DNA from: Ampullaceana balthica
Lineage: Eukaryota; Mollusca; Gastropoda; Lymnaeidae
NCBI GenBank assembly: GCA_944989445.1
Contig: CALYLW010000543.1
Location: 479,086 to 543,085 of the forward strand
Length of the DNA: 64,000 bases
Direction: 5' to 3'
Shown here: in pieces, positions 1 through 12,000 of the stretch
Layout of the letters: each line of letters begins with the position of its first letter
Numbering within the stretch: the stretch's first letter is position 1
Notes under the pieces: generated by a model
Told to the model about the DNA's origin: nothing
The model's database searches: none
The model's input: only the letters and a program-made list of their open reading frames with translations
Made by a program: the position numbers and the translations under genes

Positions 1-355
1 ACCATTTCTCAGGAAGTTTAACCATTTCTCAGGAAGTTTAACCATTTCTCAGGAAGTTTAACCATTTCTCAGGAAGTTTAACCATTTCTCAGGAAGTTTA
101 ACCATTTCTAAGGAAGTTTAACCATTTCTCAGGAAGTTAAACCATTTCTCAGGAAGTTTAACCATTTCTCAGGAAGTTTAACCATTTCTCAGGAAGTTTA
201 ACCATCTCTCAGGAAGTTAAACCATTTCTCAGGAAGTTTAACCATTTCTCAGGAAGTTAAACCATTTCTCAGGAAGTTTAACCATTTCTCAGGAAGTTTA
301 ACCATTTCTCAGGAAGTTTAACCATCTCTCAGGAAGTTTAAACATTTCTCAGGCT
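1..355. repeat. 20-bp minisatellite, about 18 copies
   Basis: Near-identical 20-bp units reading ACCATTTCTCAGGAAGTTTA are arranged head to tail. The left edge of the array lies outside the window. Point variants such as TTTA/TTAA and TTTCTC/TCTCTC are scattered through it. Confidence 0.97.
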
Positions 356-531
356 ATGTCCCTTTTAAGGTTTGTTAGCCCGTGTGCAAAATAAACAGCT
401 ACCATTTTTGTGCACAATTTCACGACCCAAAAATACAAGTATTATATTTTCATCATCAAAGTTTGCTGCGTCGTAATTCTTAACTGTTGCGCGACGCCGG
501 TTAGATAGCAGCTGCGCAGCTTAAAGGGAAC
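355..531. mobile_element. Short non-autonomous DNA element (MITE-like)
   Basis: The ends form an imperfect inverted repeat, ATGTCCCTTTTAAG on the left and CTTAAAGGGAACAT on the right. The interior, with GTTTGCTGCGTCGTAATTCT and a GACGCCGGTTAGAT motif, recurs in similar form near 27474-27560, so this is a dispersed element rather than local sequence. No coding capacity is seen and no clear target duplication was identified. Confidence 0.6.
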
Positions 532-680
532 ATGTTCTCAGATCGTTTAATCATTTCTCATGTGGTTAAACCGCTTCTCATATAGTTTAACAATTTCTCA
601 GGTATTTAAACCATTTCTCAGATAGTTTAACAATTTCTCAGGTATTTAAACCATTTCTCAGATAGTTTAACCATCTATTT
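532..680. repeat. Degenerate tandem repeat related to the 1-355 array
   Basis: About seven units of the form AGTTTAACCATTTCTCAG alternate between AGATAGTTTAA and AGGTATTTAAA variants. They look like diverged relatives of the 20-bp array, separated from it by the MITE-like element at 355-531. The array stops about 20 bp before the first visible splice acceptor of the TRIM-like gene. Confidence 0.8.
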
Positions 681-701
681 ACCGTCTCTTCTGTCCCCCA
701 G

Positions 702-880
702 GTACCGCCGTCGTCTAGAGAGAGACCGTTACTTCACCCAGGCCATTGACCCCTCCAGTCTTTCGTCACCCAGTCCACCGCCGTCCAGCGTCTGCAGCAA
801 CATGTCCACCACAGCCGCCGGGAACAAGCTGGCCCAGGAGATCCATGACGAGTTCTTGACCTGCAAGATTTGTTTGGAAG
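702..880 (+). CDS. TRIM-like gene, first visible exon
   Basis: A CCCCCAG acceptor ends at 701 and a GTATGT donor starts at 881. The frame is open through the whole exon, including about 33 codons before the ATG at 802. That ATG has an A at -3 and is a fair start, but an upstream exon could extend the protein. The exon ends in phase 1 just after the first RING cysteine pair (CKIC). Confidence 0.82.
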
Positions 881-3800
881 GTATGTCAGAGGTCACAGCG
901 CCAGAGAGACACTCCAGCCAAATGATTAAAAGAGCAGGGGTCAGGAGGGGGGGCGTGCGTGCTCCAAAAGTCACGTGACGTACCTGATTAAACTTCTGTA
1001 TTTAACATATCTGAATGTTTAAACATATAAAGCAGATCTAATCTATACGCACGGGTTTAGAAGACAAGACAGATCTAATCTATACGCACGGGTTTAGAAG
1101 ACAAGACAGATCTAATCTATACGAGAGGGTTTAGAAGACAAGACAGATCTAATCTATAAGAGAGGGTTTAGAAGACAAGACAGATCTAATCTATAAGAGA
1201 GGGTTTAGAAGACAAGACAGATCTAATCTATACGCACGGGTTTAGAAGACAAGACAGATCTAATCTATACGAGAGGGTTTAGAAGACAAGACAGATCTAA
1301 TCTATAAGAGAGGATTTAGAAGACAAGACAGATCTAACCTATAAGAGAGGGTTTAGAAGACAAGACAGATCTAATCTATAAGAGAGGGTTTAGAAGACAA
1401 GACAGATCTAATCTATAAGAGAGGGTTTAGAAGACAAGACAGATCTAATCTATAAGAGAGGGTTTAGAAGACAAGACAGATCTAACCTATAAGAGAGGGT
1501 TTAGAAGACAAGACAGATCTAACCTATAAGAGAGGGTTTAGAAGACAAGACAGATCTAATCTATAAGAGAGGGTTTAGAAGACAAGACAGATCTAATCTA
1601 TAAGAGAGGGTTTAGAAGACAAGACAGATCTAATCTATAAGAGAGGGTTTAGAAGACAAGACAGATCTAACCTATAAGAGAGGGTTTAGAAGACAAGACA
1701 GATCTAATCTATAAGAGAGGGTTTAGAAGACAAGACAGATCTAACCTATAAGAGAGGGTTTAGAAGAAAAGACAGATCTAATCTATAAGAGAGGGTTTAG
1801 AAGACAAGACAGATCTAATCTATAAGAGAGGGTTTAGAAGACAAGACAGATCTAACCTATAAGAGAGGGTTTAGAAGACAAGACAGATCTAATCTATAAG
1901 AGAGGGTTTAGAAGACAAGACAGATCTAACCTATAAGAGAGGGTTTAGAAGACAAGACAGATCTAATCTATAAGAGAGGGTTTAGAAGACAAGACAGATC
2001 TAATCTATAAGAGAGGGTTTAGAAGACAAGACAGATCTAATCTATAAGAGAGGGTTTAGAAGACAAGACAGATCTAATCTATAAGAGAGGGTTTAGAAGA
2101 CAAGACAGATCTAATCTATAAGAGAGGGTTTAGAAGACAATACAGATCTAATCTATAAGAGAGGGTTTAGAAGACAAGACAGATCTAATCTATAAGAGAG
2201 GGTTTAGAAGACAAGACAGATCTAATCTATAAGAGAGGGTTTAGAAGACAAGACAGATCTAATCTATAAGAGAGGGTTTAGAAGACAAGACGGATCTAAT
2301 CTATAAGAGAGGGTTTAGAAGACAAGACGGATCTAATCTATAAGAGAGGGTTTAGAAGACAAGACGGATCTAATCTATAAGAGAGGGTTTAGAAGACAAG
2401 ACAGATCTAATCTATAAGAGAGGGTTTAGAAGACAAGACAGATCTAATCTATAAGAGAGGGTTTAGAAGACAAGACAGATCTAATCTATAAGAGAGGGTT
2501 TAGAAGACAAGACAGATCTAATCTATAAGAGAGGGTTTAGAAGACAAGACAGATCTAATCTATAAGAGAGGGTTTAGAAGACAAGACAGATCTAATCTAT
2601 AAGAGAGGGTTTAGAAGACAAGACAGATCTAATCTATAAGAGAGGGTTTAGAAGACAAGACAGATCTAATCTATAAGAGAGGGTTTAGAAGACAAGACAG
2701 ATCTAACCTATAAGAGAGGGTTTAGAAGACAAGACAGATCTAATCTATAAGAGAGGGTTTAGAAGACAAGACAGATCTAATCTATAAGAGAGGGTTTAGA
2801 AGACAAGACAGATCTAATCTATAAGAGAGGGTTTAGAAGACAAGACAGATCTAATCTATAAGAGAGGGTTTAGAAGACAAGACAGATCTAATCTATAAGA
2901 GAGGGTTTAGAAGACAAGACAGATCTAATCTATAAGAGAGGGTTAAGAAGACAAGACAGATCTAATCTATAAGAGAGGGTTTAGAAGACAAGACAGATCT
3001 AATCTATAAGAGAGGGTTTAGAAGACAAGACAGATCTAACCTATAAGCACGGGTTTAGTTAGAAGACAAGACAGATCTAATCTATAAGAGAGGGTTTAGA
3101 AGACAAGACAGAAATAATCTATAAGAGAGGGTTTAGAAGACAAGACATATCTAATCTATAAGAGAGGGTTTAGAAGACAAGACAGATCTAACCTATAAGA
3201 GAGGGTCTAGTAGACAAGACAGATCTAACCTATAAGAGAGGGTTTAGAAGACAAGACAGATCTAATCTATAAGAGAGGGTTTAGAAGACAAGACAGATCT
3301 AATCTATAAGAGAGGGTTTAGAAGACAAGACAGATCTAATCTATAAGAGAGGGTTTAGAAGACAAGACAGATCTAATCTATAAGAGAGGGTTTAGAAGAC
3401 AAGACAGATCTAATCTATAAGCAAGGGTTTAGAAGACAAGACAGATCTAATCTATAAGCAGGGTTTAGAAGACAAGACAGATCTAATCTATAAGAGAGGG
3501 TTTAGAAGACAAGACAGATCTAATCTATAAGAGAGGGTTTAGAAGACAAGACAGATCTAATCTATAAGCAGGGTTTAGAAGACAAGACAGATCTAATCTA
3601 TAAGCACGGGTTTAGAAGACAAGACAGATCTAATCTATAAGCACGGGTTTAGAAGACAAGACAGATCTAATCTATAAGCACGGGTTTAGAAGACAAGACA
3701 GATCTAATCTATAAGCACGGGTTTAGAAGACAAGACAGATCTAACTATAAGCACGGGTTTAGAAGACAAGACAGATCTAACTATAGCACGGGTTTAGATG

Positions 3801-5960
3801 ACAAGACAGATCTAACTATAAGCACGGGTTTAGAAGACAAGACAGATCTAATCTATAAGCACGGGTTTAGAAGACAAGACAGATCTAATCTATAAGCACG
3901 GGTTTAGAAGACAAGACAGATCTAATCTATAAGCACGGGTTTAGAAGACAAGACGCCCAACCAAGCCTTCAAAAATATTGTCTCTATTACTCTAATCGGA
4001 CTTGACATTTTTTACTTAATTAACAAACATAACTTGGTCTAAGAGTACAACCCATACATTTAGAGATACAAACATATTTGATCACATTTAGAGATACAAA
4101 CATATTTGATCACATTTAGAACTAAGCTAATTCCAGATTTAAAGTATTTACTGCTAGTTCATTTGTTAGAACAGTTTTTGTATATTTTAAAAATAAGCCT
4201 TTAAACACATGTTCTGTAAAAAATTCAACGGTATAAAATAATATACTTTAAAGAATTAGTATAATTTTATCTGTCTATGTTTCATGATGACATTTTCTCT
4301 GTCCGTGTTCAATGACCGGTGTTTTTATGACCCCATTGATATTGTCTATGTTCCATGGTAACATTGTTTCTGTCTACGTCCAATGACCACATTGTGTCTG
4401 TCAATGTTTCTTGACCACATTGCCTCTGTCCATGTTTCTTGAACACATTGCCTCTGTCCATGTTCTATGACCACATGGTATATGTCCATGTTCCATGACC
4501 ACATTGTCTATGACAATGTTCCATGACCACGTTGTCTATGTCCATGTTCCATGACCACATTGTCTATGTCCATGTTCCATGACCACATTGTCTATGTCCA
4601 TGTTCCATGACCACATTGTATATGTCCATGTTCCATGACCACATTGTCTATGTCCATATTTCTTGAACATATTGCCTCTGTCAACGTTCAGTGTTCAAGT
4701 GTTGTCATTTATTCCAAAGGTTTCAAGTCGCCCAAATGTCTGGACTGTCTGCACACATTTTGTGAACAGTGCATTGACAACCATGTCCTCAATGAGTGTA
4801 CCTACAAGAAGGTAAGAACAGTAACTCGTACCTACCCCTGTACCTACAAGAAGGTAAGAACAGTAAATCGTACCTACCCCTGTACCTACAAAAGATAAGA
4901 ACAGTAAATCGCACATCCCACTGTCTCTACAAGAAATTTACTTATGAAAGATATTTAGACTTTATTAGATCCCTTATATTAACTTCTCCGTCTTGTCTTT
5001 CTGTCGTGGTCCCGCGGAAAATCAAAAGTAAAATAAAAACAAACCCATAAAAACAAAGTTTTTGACTATAAATCTCTTATATATGAGACATAACTAACAG
5101 TATTGATTATGTTCAAACGCGACAAACATTTACTGAATCTGTCTTAACTCAACTTTGCTTCATAACGGGGGGTGGGGTGGGGGGGGGGAGAGGGGGAAAG
5201 GTCTGGTCACCGATCGCTGGACCGAGCTCAGCGTGACACGTAAAATGTAAACAAAAGCACGCCGGTACATCGACGGATGGCGTCAACGCGTGACTGAACT
5301 GTCATGTTAAAAAAAACAATAACAAATAGTGAAATTGAATTACATACGTTGTATAGAGATAAAACTAAAAATGCATTAATTTAATTACGGTACGTTCGAT
5401 CGATCTGAAATTTTAATGCGATGCATTGTTACATAACACGAGTCTTTGTGCCAAATTGCAGCTCGATGGCATCACGGGAAGTGGGTCATTTTTTACTTTT
5501 GTTTTTCCGCCCGACCGACGTACGAAGAGATGACGACAGACAGTGAGACAGAGAGAGAGAGAGAGAGCGAGAGAGAATGTGACAAGATTTCGAAGTTAAT
5601 ATAAGGGATTTAATAAACCCGAGTGATGTCCCCTGTCTTTTAACGGGGGATGGGACGTGAGGGGGTGTCGGCACGACGGTCGACGTCTAAGCGTCAACTC
5701 AAACTCACGTGGAAAAAAACAATAACAAACCGTGAATTTGAATTACATACCTCATATAAGGATAAACTAAAAATGCATAAATTTAATTACGGTACGTTCG
5801 ATCGATCTGAAATTTTTATACGATGCATTGTGAGGTTAGACGGGCCCGTGTGCCAAATTTCAGCTTGATCGGATCACGGGAAGTGGGTCATTTCGACTTT
5901 TGTTTTTCCGCCCGCCCGCCCATGAGATGACGACAGACAGACAGACAGACAGAGAGAGAG

Positions 5961-6046
<86 letters not shown>

Positions 6047-9000
6047 GCCGGTGAAGTTAATATAAGGGAGATTTAAAAATGACCCACTTTCCGTGATCCT
6101 ATCGACCTCAAATTATGCACATTTACTTTTGTCACCTTACAATGAATTATATCAAAATTTCATATTGATCCAATGTACTGTAATTAAATTACCGTAATTT
6201 ATTTTTAGATTATCTCTATGTATCTCTATAAAGAATGTAAATGTTTATGCTAGTCTTGCGCGCATTGAACATAATTGGCACGGTGCGTATAATATTTAAC
6301 ATACTTTTATAATATTTACCCGATCTGTAAATGTTTATGTTAGTCTGTCACTCTGTGAGTTTTAGTATTATATTGAACATAATCAATACTTTTAGTTATT
6401 TCTCATTTATAAGGGATTTTTAGTCAAAAACTTTGTTTTTACGTTTTTTTTAAAAAGGAATACGGTTACTTTCAAGTAGTCGCATATCAAAGAGTTCTTA
6501 CATAAATAAGTATACAACTATATCACATTATAGGTATACAACTATATCACATTATTTTCCTGATATGTCTTATTGATTGGAAAATGGATACATAATATGA
6601 TAGATGATGGATAAATTAATTTATAGGTTGATTTATAATAGATACACGATTTACTAGTAAACTGACCTGATAGAAAAGGACGTAATAGATAAATGATTCG
6701 ATAGATAAATGACTCGATAGATAAATGAATGGATAGATAAATGACTCGATAGATAAATGACTCGATAGATAAATTATAATATTGACAATAAATATTTCCC
6801 TTGCTATGGTATTACTTCATACAACTCTGTTTCATTACTTCATACAACTCTGTTTCATTACTTCATACAACTCTGTTTCATTACTCTAACATAAACTTAC
6901 CTTGTTATGGGCTGTCTATTAATTATTTCAACAAATATTTGGCGATTTTTACCTCCCCCCCTACCCCCTTGTCAACAACTTGTCAAACTTCCAGAGAACG
7001 CCCTATAAAATTACGTCAACTTTTGAGTACCCCCTTTCCAAAATAAAATTTAAAAAAAAACAAAAAAAACAACAACAATATTTTAAAAAGTAGGAATATA
7101 GTTAGTTTAATTAAAATACTGAAGGTTGGGTGAGTGTGTAACACAGGGCTACAAACGCAGCCTAATTTTCCTGTGTTAAGTAAGTAAATTTATTTTAAAA
7201 AGTAACATTGTTGATGTCAACGTTTCTTGACCTCCCCCTCCCCCTTGTCAACAATTGTCAAAAGTTTTCAGACCCCCTCCCCCTATTTTGTTGATTTAAT
7301 TAATGGACAGCTCCTTATGGTCCCTCTTCGCCTTGTATGGTCCATCTTCTTCCAACTCTGCTACGGTATTCTGGCGAGAGTTCAACTGGCTATACACTCA
7401 TTTCTTTCAATTATACTTCAGTATTCTGACTACGGACTACAGAGAAACGACATTGCTATGGTCCGATTTCTTCCCACTATTTCCAGTACTCCGACTACAG
7501 AGAGTTCATCTGGCAATATTCTCATTTCTTCCCCCTTTTTCCAGTACTCCGACTACAGAGAGTTCACTTGCCCGTTGTGCCGCAAGAGGACCCAGCTTCC
7601 GATAGGTGGCGTCAAAAAGTTGCCGGACAACTTCCTCGTGTCCAGCCTGGGCGAGGTGGTCGCCCGACAGAAGCCCAGCAAGTTTCCCTTCTGCGATATC
7701 TGCAAGCTGGTCAACCGCAAGCACAGGGAGGCGACCAGCAAGTGTATCGACTGCAACAAGTTGTTGTGTAAGCTATGTGTCGACATGCACAAGGAGACAA
7801 AGGTGAGTCACGTGGGGATGGTTGCTAAGAAACTAACGTTAACAATATACCTGGGTACTGGGAAGTTATTATACTAGCATTAGTTTGAGTGCTATTATAT
7901 ACATTGTTACAGTGAATCATTGAACTATGTAATTTTTATGTATTAGATATTCTAAACGTCGTATAATTTTCCCCGTCATGACCGCTATACAATGGAACCT
8001 AGCCACCATCCATGCACCTCATTTCACACAGTATTAGTAGCCAACGGCTTGCTTCCAGTAACATACTATTACTAATGCACTACAATTAACTACAATTTAC
8101 AATGCACTAATTTTTTTTATTCAATTCCTGCTGTAAATGCATTCGTCATACTCATAAACTAAAACTAGAGTAAACTGAACATGCAAACAAAATATCAACA
8201 GAATGACGTAACGTTCAATGTCATACATACCTTGAATGTTAATATCCACTTGGCGTCGGTAGTCAATGCTAAGGGCGATGACGTATGCTATACTGCGGTA
8301 AATTTCAAGTGATCGTGCTTTGGTCAATGGTACTGCTTTTGTTGACACCAACAAGTTTCTGATATAGGTGGGTCAGCGGTTTTTTTATCAATATAAATTT
8401 TACGAATAGCTTTCAGATGGCGTTTTATCGCACTGGGTTGTCACCCTTCGCAGACACAATTTCACTACAATGCTGCATTTTGCAGTGTCACTGTCAACTC
8501 GCTTGGCATGATTCCACACTTACCCATCTTATTAACCATAAAAGCTGACAACTTTAGGTGTATATCAATTTTTGGGCTAGGCAAACACGTGTTAATGAAC
8601 CCAAGAAACACACGCGAATGCAAGAGTGTGGGTTATAGCAGTGCTTCTCAAAGTGGTGGTCCGCGGAAGTTATCAAGAAAGGAGAGAGAAATATAATTAT
8701 AATCCTCCAATTGCTACCAATAATACTAACCCTATAGAATTTGTCATTTTTTACAATAAGCTAATAAATGAAAGAAATAAAAGGAAATAAAATACATTTC
8801 GCTTCCATGTAAGTACAGGGAAAATAGTGCACAGGTTCCTGGTGCAATGGAAAAATTCCTGCCGGTCCGCCATACTAAAAAGTTTGAGAAGCACTGGGTT
8901 ATAGGATTGAAGAGAGAAATGGGGGGGGGGTAGAAAAACGACATTAGATAGTATCAATCGGTCTCCCACTGTCGGCTATTTCAAAGCAAAGTTAGTCTGA

Positions 9001-12000
9001 AAGCAAGGGTGTTTTTATGAGAAAAAAAACCAGACACGGCATCTTTCATCTCTGTGCAGTCCATCCTCACGGCCGACTCCTGCCCATCCTACACTGTTAG
9101 TAACTATTTTATTTATTAAATTTAAATACTGACGACCTTGTACTCATTATTAACATCTGTGTTTCTAGGTCAGTACGTGTTATTGAACACAAGAAGTAGA
9201 AGCTAATGAAAGGGTGTGGGTTATAGGAGTGAAGGGAGGAGAGGGGGAGGGGTAGATAACAACATTAGCTAGTATCAATCGGCGTATTTCAAAGCAAAGT
9301 TAGTGAAAGCAGGGGTGTTTTTTTTATTAACAAACAGCGTCTTTCATCTCTAAGCAGTCCATCCTTTTTTGGCAGAGGACTTTTGTTGTCTTTATATGAT
9401 TCTTTTAAAGAACCATACCTTTTTTGTGTTGTTCGGTTTCTGTTTCACGTTGAGAGAAAAAAGATTTAACAAATACATTGTAGTTTGTAGTGACCGTTGA
9501 CAGATATTTCTCCTTAGATCTACTTCTAAGCATATTTTGGAAACAAAAATTTTCATTTGATAAATTGTTTCGCGAGCCCCAATGTAAACACAAAAAAGCC
9601 GCACGGGAGCCGAAGTTTGGCCTACGGTTAATATAGCCTATAGACCTTCAAGCCACATTTTCACGGGTACCCGAGCGGAATTTTATTACCCGGGTAATCA
9701 CACGGCAACGGGTACCCGGGTCCCGGGTACCCCGTTGACAGGCCTAATTATAACTACCATTCATTATTCGGTAATCAGCTACCTTTCATAATTTGATACT
9801 CTATGATCAACAATAACATTCATACCTCGATACTATATAAACATCCAGCTATTAAAATAATATAGATCAGGTCAAGAAAATATAGACTATAAATGACTTA
9901 AGGGGTTGTCAAGACTATATATGACCTAAAAGGTTTTCAGACTAGAGATGACCTAAGGGGTTGTCAGGACGAGACTTAACATATCCAATGTTTCCCCGGG
10001 CACAGGTGACCCAGAACCACAGCTTGTTTGACGTGGAGATAGAGAAGGACATCGAGTGCAAGGAGCACCAGGACGAGGTGGTCAGGTTTTACTGCGAGCC
10101 GTGTCAGACCTGCATCTGTGTACTGTGTACATTCAACGAACACAAGGTTGGTTGGTTGGCACACAACTTGTCTTTGAACATTTGGTCGGTTGGCACACAA
10201 CTTGTCTTTGAACATTTGGTCGGTTGGCACACAACTTATCTTTGAACATTTGGTCGGTTGGCACACAACTTGTCTTTGAACATTTGGTCGGTTGGCACAC
10301 AACTTATTTTGAACAATTGGTTGGTTGGCACACAACTTGTCTTTGAACATTTGGTCGGTTGGCACACAACTTGTCTTTGAACATTTGGTCGGTTGGCACA
10401 CAACTTATCTTTGAACATTTGGTCGGTTGGCACACAACTTGTCTTTGAACATTTGGTCGGTTGGCACACAACTTGTCTTTGAACAATTGGTCTTGGCGTA
10501 ACTTATAATAGAAGAAATTAAGAAATTGCACACGCTTGCAAAATTCTGCAACCTGAAATAAAAGATTTTTTCCTCATACACCTAATGTGAAGTTTGTTTA
10601 TTTTCAATCTAAAATCTTAACGTTCAAAAGTCGTTGATATGTGGCTTACGATTTAATCAACTCTAGATATTACGTCATGGAAGGGCTGTTTCCTGGTGAT
10701 AGTAATAGGTAACACAAAGAAGGACGTTTTTTTACAAAGTCTTAATGTTCATAACACGTATTATCAATGTTTACAGAGAATTCAAAGCTTTTTAAAGATG
10801 TCTATGGGGCCCGTCCATGAATGACTTCACGCACCTAGGGGGAGGGGGGGGGTCCAAACATTTGTGACGATGTGTGTCGAGGGGGAGGAGGGTGTTTGAG
10901 AAATGTGACGTCACATTAAATCTTAAAACTTTAAATAAAAGTTCGAATTAAATGTTTTATTTCCAAGTTATTTTATGACGTTTTACATAGCTTCACGCGT
11001 GTTGCCATATTAGAATGCAACCCTACACTAAATACATACTTAAATGACAAAAAAGTGTTTGAAACATGATTTGTTCATATAGAAAATACATTCTTTTTTT
11101 GGGGGGAGGGGGGCGCAAAGCTTTGTGACTTCATATTGGAGGAGGGGGGGGGTTCTAAGTTTTTGTGACGACGCGTGACGAAGGGGGAGGGGGAGTGAAA
11201 AATCGGTCTAAATCGCGTGACGTCATTTATGGACAGCCCCTAAGTGGAAAAGTTAGACACCAAGGGTAGCTACTCCTCTCCTAATTTTAACCTTCGTTTT
11301 CAATTCTTTGCCAATAACTATTTAGGAAGTGCACACTTTAAGAAAAAAATAACATAAAAACACAGATATTTTCATTATTGTGATATCTGTGGACCCCAGC
11401 TGCTTCTTGGGTACTGCGCTATTTAAGTTCTCAAACTATTTTTGCTATTATTATCTGTATGTATAATTCGTCAGAAATTAGGACAAGCACAAGACGACGC
11501 CAGCAAGAAAGCATGACGAATGACCCTCGCTCAGGTCTAGCAATCACAGTTTATGGTTGGCAAGCGGGGTTGTCGCAAGGAGTGGGGTGGTAGCTCAACC
11601 GCAGTGCGCATGTCTCGAGACCAATAATGCGTCTTGGGTTCACTCGCGTTTTTCTCATTTCTTCATGCTGTTTGTGTCCATTCTCTCGCCCCTTTCTTTG
11701 CACCATCTTTGGGCAAGTCTGCGGCGTATCTAGTTATTACTACCATTTATTGTTATTATTATTATTATTTATTATTATTATTACTTATTATTATTATCAT
11801 TGTCAAGTTTCTGATTACCTTATCTAGTCCTTTGTAAATGTGGGAGAGTTTCCACAGACTAGTTTAAAATAAAGTCTTATTTCAAATTAGACTTATAGTT
11901 TCTGATAGACACCCAGCCATTGTACTTTAATTGTTGTATACTGTCCTGCCATTGTGCCACTTTGCCATGCCATTGTGTTACAATGCTGTATGTGGCACCT

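Larger units (their letters stand above)
4955..6440. mobile_element. Cluster of dispersed-repeat copies, mixed orientation
   Basis: At least three partial copies are present of a family that also forms the array at 39826-41810. Shared markers are AAATCCCTTATATTAACTTC or its reverse complement, the TTTTTGACTATAAATC block, a block with TGACCCACTTCCCGTGAT, and the CGATCGATCTGAAAT/ATTTAATTACGGTACG segment. Copies near 4955-5400 are inverted relative to those in the 40-kb region. No coding capacity is evident. Confidence 0.75.

Noticed and set aside
1..3955. Regular repeats resembling a CRISPR array
   Set aside because: Units abut without unique spacers, and the context is a eukaryotic intron.
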